Source of the DNA: Hyphomicrobiales bacterium | GTDB taxonomy: Bacteria; Pseudomonadota; Alphaproteobacteria; Rhizobiales; Xanthobacteraceae | Length of the DNA stretch: 15,403 nt | Direction: 5' to 3' | Assembly: GCA_023266695.1 (NCBI GenBank) | Contig: JAHFPO010000041.1 | Location: forward strand, 1-15,403 | Shown here: positions 1 to 7,202 of the stretch, piece by piece | Layout of the letters: each line of letters opens with the position of its first letter | Numbering within the stretch: position 1 is the stretch's first letter | Made by a program: the position numbers and the translations under genes | The notes under the pieces: model-generated | Told to the model about the DNA's origin: nothing | Seen by the model: only the letters and a program-made list of their open reading frames with translations | Database searches by the model: none

Positions 1-1
1 G

Positions 2-1933
2 CTCGAGGAGCGCCTGGCGCGGGTAACCGAGCTGATCGACGCTCAGGGCGACCTCGTCGTGCGCGAGGACGAGAAGGGCCGCGTGACCCACGCGAGCGCC
101 GCCGTTTGTGCCCTCCTCGGCAAAAAGCTCGACGAGATTGTCGGTCATGCCGTCACTCTCGAGGTGCGGAACGAAGGCGCTCGCGCGACGCTTCCCGATG
201 GTTCGCTCACCTTCGATCAGGAGATTACGACCCTCGAAGGCATCCGCTGGATCGCCTGGAAGCAAGCATCGGTGCGCGACGACCAGGGCCTGATCGTCGA
301 GACGCAACGCGTCGGTCGCGACGTGACCGCGCGGGTCGCCGCCGAACGTGCGCTCGCCGAGGCGCGCGAGAAAGCGGAAGCCGCCAGCCGGGCGAAATCG
401 CGCTTCCTCGCCGTCGTCAGCCACGAGGTGCGCACGCCCTTGAACGGCATCCTCGGCATGGCCGATCTCCTGCTCGACACTTCGCTTTCCCCCGAGCAGC
501 AGACCTACGCCCGGGCGGTGAAGACTTCCGGCGAGGCGCTCCTCGCCTTGATCGAGGAAATTCTCGATTTCTCCAAGATCGAGGCGGGCCGGCTCGATCT
601 CGATTCGGTCCCCTTCGATCCCGCGGGTCTGGTGACCGAGGTCGTGGAGCTGATCGCACCCCGCGCGCAGGCCAAGGGCATCGAGATCGCGGTCGATCTC
701 GACGATTGCGTGCCGCGGCGAGTGGTCGGCGACGCCGCGCGGTTGCGCCAGGTGCTGCTCAACCTCGCCGGCAACGCGGTCAAGTTCACCGATCAGGGCG
801 GCGTATCCGTTCTGGTCGAACGCATGAAGGACGGAGGAATTCGCTTCGAGGTGAACGACACCGGACCCGGCATCGGCTCCGAGGCGCGTGCGCGCATCTT
901 CCGCGAATTCGAACAGGGCGATGGGACGCCTGCTCGCCGTCACGGCGGAACCGGGCTCGGTCTCGCCATCGCCGCGCGCATCGTCGAGCGCATGGGCGGA
1001 GAAATCGCGCTCGACAGCGCCAAGAACATGGGCTCGCGCTTCAGCTTCACGATCGAGCTGCCGGAAGTTCCCGAATCCACCCCGGCCGCATCGGTGCCCG
1101 ACCTCGCCGGGGCGGATGTTCTCGTGGTCTCGCCTTCCCCGGTGGTGGGACCCCTGATCGAGCGCCGGCTTTTGGCCTGGGGCGCACGGGTCGCGCTTGC
1201 GTCCTCTGCCGAGGTCGCCGAGATGCTGCTGCCCGAGCGGACTTGGGCTCATCTCCTCGTCGACCGGGCGCTCGGTACCGAATCCTCGATCAAGCTCGCC
1301 CAGCTCGGCGCGCGCTTCGCCCGCTATCGACACATCCTGCTCGCGCCCGCCGAACGTAATGAGCTTTCCGACCTGCGGGCGACAGGTTTCGAGAGCTATC
1401 TGGTGAAGCCGGTGCGGTCGGCGTCGCTCGCGGCGCGCTTCGCCGCGCCCGACGTAGCGCCACCGCTCGTTCCCGATCTCGACGGCGAAGCCGACCGTGA
1501 TCAGGCGCCGGGACGCCGCGCTCTTGCCGTCCTCGTGGTCGAGGACAACGACATCAATGCGCTCTTGATCCAGGCCATGCTCGGCAAACTCGGGCATATT
1601 CCGAATGTCGTCGCCAACGGCATTTCGGCCGTAACGTCGGTGGCGACCGCTCACGCCGTGGGCGCGCCCTATGATCTCGTGCTCATGGACCTGCATCTGC
1701 CGGGTATGGACGGCTTCGAGGCGACGCGGCGCATTCGTGCGCTCGGGGCCGAGGGCGGTCGCATTCCGATCGTGGCGCTCACGGCGAACGCCTACGCCGA
1801 AGACCGCGAGGCCTGCCGCGACGCCGGCATGGATGCTTTCGTGGTGAAGCCGGTCGATCGCGACCGGCTCGAAGAGGCGATGGCGACCGCGCGGGCCGCG
1901 CGGGCGACAAGCCAGTATGGCTACGCCGCCTGA
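2..1933 (+). CDS. Hybrid sensor histidine kinase (PAS-HisKA-HATPase-REC-REC), 5' partial
   Basis: The frame is open to the left edge, so the N-terminus is missing and 643 codons are visible; the GTG at 59 is internal. Counting from the codon at position 2: a PAS domain at about 1-110, a short helical linker, then HisKA with the H-box SHEVRTPLNG (phospho-accepting His141). HATPase_c follows, with N-box LLNLAGNAVKFT, G1 box NDTGPGI and G2 box GGTGLGLAI. Receiver 1 (about 370-480) looks degenerate: SPSP replaces the acidic pair and the beta4 Thr/Ser is Ala, although an Asp near 421 and the Lys of LVKP remain. Receiver 2 (about 508-630) is canonical, with EDND, phospho-acceptor Asp563 in LMDLHLPGMDG, and the Lys of VVKPVD. 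It probably autophosphorylates on His and relays to its own C-terminal Asp. The input signal is unknown and no membrane segment is visible. It converges on coaA with 22 bp between. Confidence 0.93.
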   Translation, partial: LEERLARVTELIDAQGDLVVREDEKGRVTHASAAVCALLGKKLDEIVGHAVTLEVRNEGARATLPDGSLTFDQEITTLEGIRWIAWKQASVRDDQGLIVETQRVGRDVTARVAAERALAEAREKAEAASRAKSRFLAVVSHEVRTPLNGILGMADLLLDTSLSPEQQTYARAVKTSGEALLALIEEILDFSKIEAGRLDLDSVPFDPAGLVTEVVELIAPRAQAKGIEIAVDLDDCVPRRVVGDAARLRQVLLNLAGNAVKFTDQGGVSVLVERMKDGGIRFEVNDTGPGIGSEARARIFREFEQGDGTPARRHGGTGLGLAIAARIVERMGGEIALDSAKNMGSRFSFTIELPEVPESTPAASVPDLAGADVLVVSPSPVVGPLIERRLLAWGARVALASSAEVAEMLLPERTWAHLLVDRALGTESSIKLAQLGARFARYRHILLAPAERNELSDLRATGFESYLVKPVRSASLAARFAAPDVAPPLVPDLDGEADRDQAPGRRALAVLVVEDNDINALLIQAMLGKLGHIPNVVANGISAVTSVATAHAVGAPYDLVLMDLHLPGMDGFEATRRIRALGAEGGRIPIVALTANAYAEDREACRDAGMDAFVVKPVDRDRLEEAMATARAARATSQYGYAA

Positions 1934-1955
1934 TCTTCCGTATCGATTCGTTTCT

Positions 1956-2909
1956 CTAGAGCCTGCGGAGAGCCACCGTCTCGATCTGATGATCGGCGCC
2001 TTTGCTTAGAATCAGGCTCGCGCGCTGCCGCGTCGGCAGGATGTTTTCGCGCAAGTTCACGAGATTGATCCGCGTCCAGATCGAGATGGCGGTTTCGGCT
2101 GCTTCCTTCTCGCTCGTTTTCGAATAGCGGTGGAAATAGGATTTGGGATCGCGGAAGGCGGTCTCGCGCAGGAGCAGGAACCGCTCCACATACCAGCGCT
2201 CCAGCACTTCTTCCTCGGCATCGATATAGACCGAGAAGTCGAAGAAGTCGGACACGAACGGAATCGCCTTGCCCTCCTTGGGCGGCCGGTTCGGCTGCAA
2301 GACGTTCAATCCCTCGACGATCAGGATGTCGGGGCGGTCGATTTCGATGGCCTCGCCCGGCATCACGTCATAGACGAGGTGGCTATAGACCGGCGCGCGC
2401 GCAGGCCGGCGGCCGGCTTTCACGTCGGTGAGAAAATGCAACAGCGCGGCGATGTCATAGCTCTCGGGAAAGCCCTTCTTCTCCATCAGGCCTTCGCGCT
2501 CGAGCACCGCGTTCGGCAGCAAAAATCCGTCGGTGGTGATGAGATCAACCTTGGGCGTGTTCGGCCAGCGCGCGAGCAGCGCCTGCAGGACGCGCGCAGT
2601 CGTCGACTTGCCGACCGCGACCGAGCCGCCGATGCCGATGATATAGGGCACCTTGGCGTCCTCGGTGCCGAGGAAGCGCTGCATGGCGCGGAACAGCCGC
2701 TGGGTCGCCGCCACATAGAGCGACAACAGCCGCGAGAGCGGAAGATAGATCTCCTCCACCTCGCCCATGGAGAGCCGGTCGTTGAAGGCCTGCAGTTCGT
2801 TGACCTCTTCACGCGTCAACGTCATCGGCGTGTCTTCGCGCCGGGCCGCCCATTCGGCCCGCGGGAACACGCGATAAGGCGAGAGCCCGTCGTCGACGCG
2901 TTGTTCCAT
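1956..2909 (-). CDS. coaA: Type I pantothenate kinase
   Basis: CoaA phosphorylates pantothenate with ATP, the first and rate-limiting step of CoA synthesis, in the cytosol. The 317-residue product matches the usual CoaA length and aligns end to end with the enterobacterial enzyme from memory. Visible signatures are the P-loop GGSVAVGKST (about 94-103, Lys101), LITTDGFLLPN with Asp127, KKGFPESYD, APVYSHLVYDV, and PDILIVEGLNVLQ, ending in ILPTRQRASLILSKGADH. The ATG at 2907-2909 gives the family N-terminus (PYRVFPRAEW...PMTLTREEV), so no trimming is needed; a weak GGGAAAG lies upstream. It is the last gene of the his operon, 24 bp after hisE. CoaA enzymes of this type are normally inhibited by CoA. 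No terminator is visible in the 22 bp before the convergent kinase gene. Confidence 0.97.
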   Translation of the reverse strand: MEQRVDDGLSPYRVFPRAEWAARREDTPMTLTREEVNELQAFNDRLSMGEVEEIYLPLSRLLSLYVAATQRLFRAMQRFLGTEDAKVPYIIGIGGSVAVGKSTTARVLQALLARWPNTPKVDLITTDGFLLPNAVLEREGLMEKKGFPESYDIAALLHFLTDVKAGRRPARAPVYSHLVYDVMPGEAIEIDRPDILIVEGLNVLQPNRPPKEGKAIPFVSDFFDFSVYIDAEEEVLERWYVERFLLLRETAFRDPKSYFHRYSKTSEKEAAETAISIWTRINLVNLRENILPTRQRASLILSKGADHQIETVALRRL

Positions 2910-2933
2910 GGATTTCGCTTTCCCGGACCGGGT

Positions 2934-3254
2934 TCAGTCCTTGCGCCGCGATGCTTTTTCATCGAGGCCCGAGCGCGCGGTGCGCCGCTCGAGCTCGGCA
3001 TAGACGTCCGCGAGCGCGACCCCGCGCGATTCGAGGACGACGAGGAGATGGTAGAGGAGATCGGCCGATTCCGCGACCAAGGCCTTGTTGTCGCCCGAGA
3101 CGGCGGCGAGCGCCGCCTCCATCGCTTCCTCGCCGAGCTTCTTCGCGCATTTCTTGGCGCCCTCGTCGAGAAGCTGCCTTGTATAGGAGCGCTCGCCGCC
3201 GGCGCGGGCGCGCTCGGCGATGATCGCGGCAAGCGATTCGAGGGTGAAGGCCAT
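2934..3254 (-). CDS. hisE: Phosphoribosyl-ATP pyrophosphatase
   Basis: HisE hydrolyses phosphoribosyl-ATP to phosphoribosyl-AMP and pyrophosphate, the second step of histidine synthesis. The 106-residue protein is a stand-alone HisE, not the HisIE fusion of enterobacteria. It has the all-alpha MazG-like fold signature: acidic metal-binding residues in LGEEAMEAALA (Glu42, Glu43, Glu46) and in ESADLLYHLLVVL (Glu62, Asp65), preceded by YTRQLLDEGAKKCAKKLGEE. The ATG at 3252-3254 has a good ribosome-binding site (GAGGA, four bases upstream). It sits 22 bp after hisF and 24 bp before coaA. hisI, which would act next, is not in the window. Confidence 0.97.
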   Translation of the reverse strand: MAFTLESLAAIIAERARAGGERSYTRQLLDEGAKKCAKKLGEEAMEAALAAVSGDNKALVAESADLLYHLLVVLESRGVALADVYAELERRTARSGLDEKASRRKD

Positions 3255-3276
3255 GGGTTCCTCGCCCGCGGCCCTA

Positions 3277-4053
3277 TCAGGGATCGAGCCGCACCGGCAA
3301 GCCCGCCTTGGCCATGTGGCGCTTGGCCTCGCCGATGGTGAATTCGCCGAAATGGAAGATCGAGGCGGCGAGTACGGCGGTGGCCCCGCCCGCGCGGATG
3401 CCCTCGACCAGATGATCGAGGGTGCCGACCCCGCCCGAGGCTATCACCGGCACCGGCACGGCATCGGCAATGGCGCGGGTGAGCGCCAAGTCATAGCCCT
3501 GCTTGGTGCCGTCGCGATCCATGGAGGTGAGGAGGATCTCTCCGGCGCCGAGGGCGACCACCTCGCGGGCATAGGCGACGGCGTCAAGGCCGGTCGGATT
3601 GCGCCCGCCATGGGTGAAAATCTCCCAGCGCTCGCGCTCGCCGGGCTTCCCGACTTTCTTGGCGTCGATCGCGACCACGATGCACTGCTCGCCGAACTTC
3701 TCGGCTGCTTCCTTGACCAAGGCGCGCCTCTCCACCGCCGCGGTATTGATCGAGACCTTGTCGGCGCCCGACGCGAGCAACGTGCGCACGTCCTCGATAG
3801 TGCGCACCCCGCCGCCGACGGTGAGCGGCATGAAGCAGGCCTCGGCGGTGCGGGTGACGACATCGAGCAAGATCGCGCGTTTCTCGTGGCTTGCGGTGAT
3901 GTCGAGGAAGCAAAGCTCGTCGGCGCCGGCGGCGTCATAGGCCTTGGCGGCCTCCACCGGATCGCCGGCGTCGCGCAGATTGACGAATTTCACGCCCTTG
4001 ACGACGCGTCCGTCCTTCACGTCGAGGCAGGGGATGACGCGGACCTTGAACAT
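3277..4053 (-). CDS. hisF: Imidazole glycerol phosphate synthase, cyclase subunit
   Basis: HisF is the (beta/alpha)8 cyclase half of IGP synthase. It takes ammonia from HisH and converts PRFAR to imidazole-glycerol phosphate plus AICAR. The 258-residue length is standard. The catalytic aspartates are visible as Asp11 (PCLDVKDGRVVKG) and Asp130 (VVAIDAKK). Phosphate-binding loops are seen in LTVGGGVRT, TSMDRDGTKQGYD, VIASGGVGT and AVLAASIFHFGEFTI. The ATG start lies 2 bp after the hisA stop and has no strong ribosome-binding site, which suggests coupling to hisA translation. Its HisH partner is encoded two genes upstream in the same operon. Confidence 0.98.
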   Translation of the reverse strand: MFKVRVIPCLDVKDGRVVKGVKFVNLRDAGDPVEAAKAYDAAGADELCFLDITASHEKRAILLDVVTRTAEACFMPLTVGGGVRTIEDVRTLLASGADKVSINTAAVERRALVKEAAEKFGEQCIVVAIDAKKVGKPGERERWEIFTHGGRNPTGLDAVAYAREVVALGAGEILLTSMDRDGTKQGYDLALTRAIADAVPVPVIASGGVGTLDHLVEGIRAGGATAVLAASIFHFGEFTIGEAKRHMAKAGLPVRLDP

Positions 4054-4055
4054 GG

Positions 4056-4793
4056 TCAGGCCGCTTTTGCCGCTTTGATCAGCGCGAGCGCCGCTTTGGC
4101 ATCGAGCCGGCCGTCATAGAGCGCGCGGCCGGCGATCGCGCCCGCGAGTTTCTTTGCGCGCGGCTGCAGAAGCGCCCGCACATCGTCGAGCGAGGCGAGA
4201 CCGCCGGAGGCGACTACCGGGATCGACACGGCTTCGGCGAGCGCGATGGAAGCATCGAGATTGAGGCCCTGCATCATGCCGTCGCGCTCCACGTCGGTAT
4301 GGACGATGAGCGCGACGCCCGCGTCCTCGAACAAGCGGGCGAGTTCCACCACCTCGAGCTGGGTTTCTTCCACCCAACCCGAAACCGTGGCCTTGCCTCC
4401 GCGGGAGTCGATGCCGACGGCGATCTTACCGGGAAATTTTTTCGCCGCCTGCCTGACGAAAGCGGGATCGCGCACCGCGGCGGTGCCGATGATGACGCGC
4501 GCGATCCCCTCGCCGAGCCAAGCCTCGACGGTCTTGAGATTCCGGATGCCGCCGCCGAGTTGCACGGGGATCTTCACCGCCTTCAGGATCGCCGCGACCG
4601 CGAGCGCGTTCACCGGCTTGCCGGCGAAGGCGCCGTCGAGATCAACGAGATGCAGCCAATCGAAGCCCGCGCCCGCGAAGGCGCGCGCCTGCGCCGCCGG
4701 ATCGCGGTTGAAGACGGTCGCGCGGCGCATGTCGCCCTGTTCGAGCCGAACCGCTTCGCCGTTCTTCAAGTCGATGGCGGGAAAGAGGATCAC
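4056..4793 (-). CDS. hisA: ProFAR isomerase (phosphoribosylformimino-5-aminoimidazole carboxamide ribotide isomerase)
   Basis: HisA performs the Amadori rearrangement of ProFAR to PRFAR, feeding the HisF/HisH synthase. The 245-residue product is a half-repeat TIM barrel like HisF. Key residues are Asp8 in FPAIDLKNGEAVRL and Asp129 in AVGIDSRGG; HTDVERDGMMQG, VQLGGGIRN and VVASGGLAS form substrate loops. Translation starts at GTG (complement of 4791-4793), whose bases overlap the hisH stop as GTGA, so the two reading frames share four bases. That overlap and the weak upstream site point to translational coupling with hisH. hisF follows 2 bp later. Confidence 0.98.
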   Translation of the reverse strand: MILFPAIDLKNGEAVRLEQGDMRRATVFNRDPAAQARAFAGAGFDWLHLVDLDGAFAGKPVNALAVAAILKAVKIPVQLGGGIRNLKTVEAWLGEGIARVIIGTAAVRDPAFVRQAAKKFPGKIAVGIDSRGGKATVSGWVEETQLEVVELARLFEDAGVALIVHTDVERDGMMQGLNLDASIALAEAVSIPVVASGGLASLDDVRALLQPRAKKLAGAIAGRALYDGRLDAKAALALIKAAKAA

Positions 4794-5440
4794 GGCTGCC
4801 AGCGCAGGAAATTCGCCAACAGCGCAAGGCCGAGCCGCTGGCTCTTCTCGGGATGGAATTGCGTTCCCGCTACATTGCCGCGCGCGACCGCGGCGGTGAC
4901 CGGGCCACCATAATCGGCGTCCGCCACGAGATCGGCCTTGTCCGCGGGCGCGAGCTGATAGGAATGCACGAAATAGGCGTGCAGCCCCCGCGGCCCGAGC
5001 GAGATTCCGTCGAACAAGGGGTGCTCGTTACGCCCGATCAGCGTGTTCCAGCCCATGTGGGGAATCTTGAGCGCGCGATCGGCAGGCGCGATGCGGTCGA
5101 CCTCGCCTTCGATCCAACCCAGTCCTTCGGTCGTGCCATGTTCGAGCCCGCGCTCGGCCAACAGCTGCATGCCGACGCAGATGCCGAGAAAGGGCCGCCC
5201 GCGCTTGCGCACGGCTTCGGTCATGGCATCGACCAGCCCCGGCACCGCATCGAGGCCGCGATTGCAATCGGCGAAGGCGCCGACGCCGGGAAGCACGATG
5301 CGGTCGGCCCGGCTGACGGCATCGGGATCGCTGGTGACGACGATCGGCTCGTTGCCGCCGCCTTCGCGCGCCGCGCGCTCCAAGGCCTTCGCCGCCGAGT
5401 GCAGATTGCCGGAGCCGTAGTCGACGACGGCGACGGTCAT
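4790..5440 (-). CDS. hisH: Imidazole glycerol phosphate synthase, glutaminase subunit
   Basis: HisH is the class I glutamine amidotransferase that makes ammonia for HisF. The 216-residue protein shows the full catalytic triad: Cys88 in FLGICVGMQLL, and His196 and Glu198 in GTQFHPEKSQ. Also present are the N-terminal VVDYGSGNLHS, the oxyanion region LPGVGAF and the family block IPHMGWN. The ATG at 5438-5440 overlaps the stop of the DUF2628 gene as ATGA, and its own stop overlaps the hisA start as GTGA. It is therefore translationally linked on both sides. Nothing is missing from the family core. Confidence 0.98.
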   Translation of the reverse strand: MTVAVVDYGSGNLHSAAKALERAAREGGGNEPIVVTSDPDAVSRADRIVLPGVGAFADCNRGLDAVPGLVDAMTEAVRKRGRPFLGICVGMQLLAERGLEHGTTEGLGWIEGEVDRIAPADRALKIPHMGWNTLIGRNEHPLFDGISLGPRGLHAYFVHSYQLAPADKADLVADADYGGPVTAAVARGNVAGTQFHPEKSQRLGLALLANFLRWQP

Positions 5441-5916
5441 CGCGTCGCTCCGGGCTCCGGAAAGAGGCCGATCACCCGGGTTTCAGCCAGGGGCGGCAGC
5501 GAAGCAGGCGGCGCCGGTGGCGTTGCCATTTTCCCGCGCGCGACCCAACGCGTAAAGAATCGCCGCTCGGCATCTTCCAGATCCTCGGCGACGATCACGC
5601 CGGCATCACGGAAGCCGCGGCGCAGGAGCTTCATCCGCCTGAGCTCCGTGCCCTCGAGGGCGACGACGAGCGAGGGGATGAAACCGGCGATGCTGGCGAT
5701 GGTTTGATCGAGCATCAACACCCAGGCAACGAGGCCAATGATTATTTCCACCACGACCCAGCCGAGGAGACCGAGCCATAGCCGGTGCCACAGGAGCCAG
5801 AGCGGAGCAAAAATCAGCGCCGTCCAGGAGAATTTCTCCCGCACGAACAGGATGCGATCGGCCGCCTCTAGGCTGCGTCCGCCTGCGGCCGGCTCGAACA
5901 CGAGATAGGTCCTCAC
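5437..5916 (-). CDS. DUF2628 family membrane protein, function unknown
   Basis: This 159-residue protein matches the DUF2628 family by its N-terminal pattern (RTYLVFEP, then REKFSWTALIFAPLWLLWH). From about residue 32 to 88 it has two or three hydrophobic segments, including LGLLGWVVVEIIIGLVAW, so it is probably an inner-membrane protein. The remainder is a charged cytosolic stretch (GTELRRMKLLRRGFRDAGV and EDLEDAERRFFTRW) and a Pro/Ala-rich C-terminus. It starts at GTG (complement of 5914-5916), 12 bp after hisB, and its stop overlaps the hisH ATG by four bases, so it is a full operon member. From memory the same position is seen in other Hyphomicrobiales. No catalytic motif is recognisable, and a role in histidine synthesis is only suggested by context. 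Confidence 0.88.
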   Translation of the reverse strand: MRTYLVFEPAAGGRSLEAADRILFVREKFSWTALIFAPLWLLWHRLWLGLLGWVVVEIIIGLVAWVLMLDQTIASIAGFIPSLVVALEGTELRRMKLLRRGFRDAGVIVAEDLEDAERRFFTRWVARGKMATPPAPPASLPPLAETRVIGLFPEPGATR

Positions 5917-5928
5917 TGCCGCCTCCGT

Positions 5929-6519
5929 TCAGCCGAGGCTGCCCTTGGTCGAGGGAATCTCGCCCTTCGCCGCCGGATCGAGCGCGACCGCGGCACGCAA
6001 GCTCCGGGCAAGCCCCTTGAAGCAGGACTCCGCGACATGATGCGAATTGTCGCCATAGAGCGTCTCGACATGGAGCGTCACGCCCGCATTGGTCGCGAAC
6101 GCCTGGAAGAATTCGCGTACCAGATCGACGTCGAACTCGCCGATCTTGTCGCGCGGAAACGCGACCCGGAAGACGAGCACGGGCCTTCCCGAAATGTCGA
6201 GCGCGACGCGCGAGAGCGTCTCGTCCATCGGCATGTGCACGTCGGCATAGCGGGTGATGCCGCGCATGTCGCCGAGCGCCTGCTTCACCGCCTGACCGAA
6301 CACGATGCCGATATCCTCGGTGGTGTGATGCTGATCGACGTGCAGATCGCCCTTGGCCTTGACGGTGATGTCGATGCGCGAGTGGCGGGCGAGCAGTTCG
6401 AGCATATGATCGAGGAAGCCGATGCCGGTGGCGATTTCGGCACGGCCCGACCCATCGAGGTTCACCGTCATGGTGACCTCGGTTTCCTTGGTGACGCGGG
6501 TGACCTTGCCCGTCCGCAT
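5929..6519 (-). CDS. hisB: Imidazoleglycerol-phosphate dehydratase
   Basis: HisB dehydrates imidazole-glycerol phosphate to imidazole-acetol phosphate, the sixth step of histidine synthesis. This is the monofunctional 196-residue form without the phosphatase half of enterobacterial HisB. The Mn-binding histidine motifs are visible: FLDHMLELLARH, then DQHHTTEDIG (His64, His65, Glu68) and DNSHHVAESCFKG (His160, His161, Glu164), with the terminal PSTKGSLG typical of the family. The start was placed at the ATG 6517-6519 because a full AGGAGG lies five bases upstream and the protein then begins where the family does. An in-frame TTG at 6553-6555 would add 12 unconserved residues. It is the first gene of the leftward operon. 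Confidence 0.97.
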   Translation of the reverse strand: MRTGKVTRVTKETEVTMTVNLDGSGRAEIATGIGFLDHMLELLARHSRIDITVKAKGDLHVDQHHTTEDIGIVFGQAVKQALGDMRGITRYADVHMPMDETLSRVALDISGRPVLVFRVAFPRDKIGEFDVDLVREFFQAFATNAGVTLHVETLYGDNSHHVAESCFKGLARSLRAAVALDPAAKGEIPSTKGSLG

Positions 6520-6524
6520 CGAAT

Positions 6525-6530
6525 CCTCCT
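6525..6530 (-). promoter_or_regulatory. Strong ribosome-binding site that fixes the hisB start
   Basis: The minus strand reads AGGAGG, a perfect anti-16S match, with a five-base spacer to the ATG at 6517-6519. It is the best such site in the window and decides against the longer TTG-initiated frame. The spacer and start region contain a GAATC (GANTC) site at 6521-6525. Confidence 0.85.
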
Positions 6531-6599
6531 GGGACGGCGCGGGTTCTACCAGCAAGTGCCGCGCGGCGCCACAAGCAGCGGGGCCGGAACGGGATATGG

Positions 6600-6630
6600 T
6601 TTGCAGATAGCGTGCGAGTGCCTAGATAAT
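6600..6630 (+). promoter_or_regulatory. Candidate promoter for hslVU, possibly RpoH-like
   Basis: Upstream of hslV, TTTG (6600-6603) is followed after 17 bases by CCTAGAT (6621-6627). This resembles the alphaproteobacterial RpoH (sigma-32) pattern CTTG-N17-CYTATNT with two mismatches. The same DNA can be read as a housekeeping promoter, TTGCAG (6601-6606) and GATAAT (6625-6630) with an 18-bp spacer. hslVU is heat-shock controlled in many proteobacteria, which fits the first reading, but the match is imperfect and rests on inspection alone. Confidence 0.35.
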
Positions 6631-6650
6631 GGAACCAGCCGGAGCCGCCC

Positions 6651-7202
6651 ATGACCGCCAACCCGACCGAGGCCTTCCACGGCACCACCATTCTCTCCGT
6701 CCGCAAGGGCGGGGTGGTCGCCATCGGCGGCGACGGCCAGGTCACGTTCGGGCAGACGGTGGTCAAGGCCAATGCGAAGAAGGTGCGCAGACTCAGCACC
6801 GGCGAGGTGATCGGGGGCTTCGCCGGGGCGACCGCCGATGCGCTCACCCTGTTCGACCGGCTTGAGCAGAAGCTCGAGCAGCATCGCGGCCAACTCGCGC
6901 GCGCCTGTGTCGAACTCGCCAAGGACTGGCGCATGGACCGTTATCTGCGCCGGCTCGACGCCATGATGATCGTGGCCGACAAGGACGTGACGCTGCTGCT
7001 CGCCGGCACCGGCGACGTGCTGGAGCCCGAGAACGGGCTTGCCGGCATCGGCTCGGGCGGCCCTTATGCGCTCGCTGCCGCGCATGCGCTCATGGACGGC
7101 AAGCTCGACGCCGAGACGATCGTGAAGAAGAGCCTCGAAATCGCCGCCGACATCTGCATCTACACCAACCGCAATCTCGTCGTGGAGACGATCGGCAAGT
7201 GA
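6651..7202 (+). CDS. hslV: HslV peptidase subunit of the HslUV ATP-dependent protease
   Basis: HslV is the proteasome-like Thr protease that forms a double hexamer capped by HslU. The 183-residue protein contains the catalytic N-terminal Thr in HGTTILSVRKGG. That Thr is residue 12, so an 11-residue propeptide must be removed, unlike the enterobacterial protein, where only Met precedes Thr. Further signatures are AIGGDGQVTFG, NAKKVRRL, GGFAGATADALTLF, ELAKDWRMDR, ENGLAGIGSGGPYALAAA and ADICIYTN. The ATG at 6651 has GGAG at 6641-6644 as ribosome-binding site. No in-frame ATG or GTG lies closer to the Thr. The TGA stop overlaps the hslU GTG start. Confidence 0.98.
   Translation: MTANPTEAFHGTTILSVRKGGVVAIGGDGQVTFGQTVVKANAKKVRRLSTGEVIGGFAGATADALTLFDRLEQKLEQHRGQLARACVELAKDWRMDRYLRRLDAMMIVADKDVTLLLAGTGDVLEPENGLAGIGSGGPYALAAAHALMDGKLDAETIVKKSLEIAADICIYTNRNLVVETIGK

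Noticed and set aside
106..1359. A 417-codon frame overlapping the hybrid kinase in another frame
   Set aside because: Arg/Ala/Gly-rich composition without domain signatures; the kinase frame holds complete HisKA and HATPase motifs.
1950..1962. TCTAGAGC at the kinase/coaA junction, similar to the repeat boundary near 8513
   Set aside because: Only eight bases match and no hairpin or second half follows, so it is probably chance.
2130..3341. Open frame of 403 codons on the plus strand opposite coaA and hisE
   Set aside because: It mirrors the codons of conserved genes on the other strand in high-GC DNA, has no recognisable family features and crosses gene boundaries.
3220..5707. Three long plus-strand frames opposite hisF, hisA, hisH and the DUF2628 gene
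   Set aside because: Same artefact: low stop frequency at high GC; the minus-strand proteins carry all catalytic residues.
5606..6934. A 442-codon minus-strand frame across hisB and the start of hslV
   Set aside because: It lies in the wrong frame relative to hisB and the DUF2628 gene and is highly basic with no family match.
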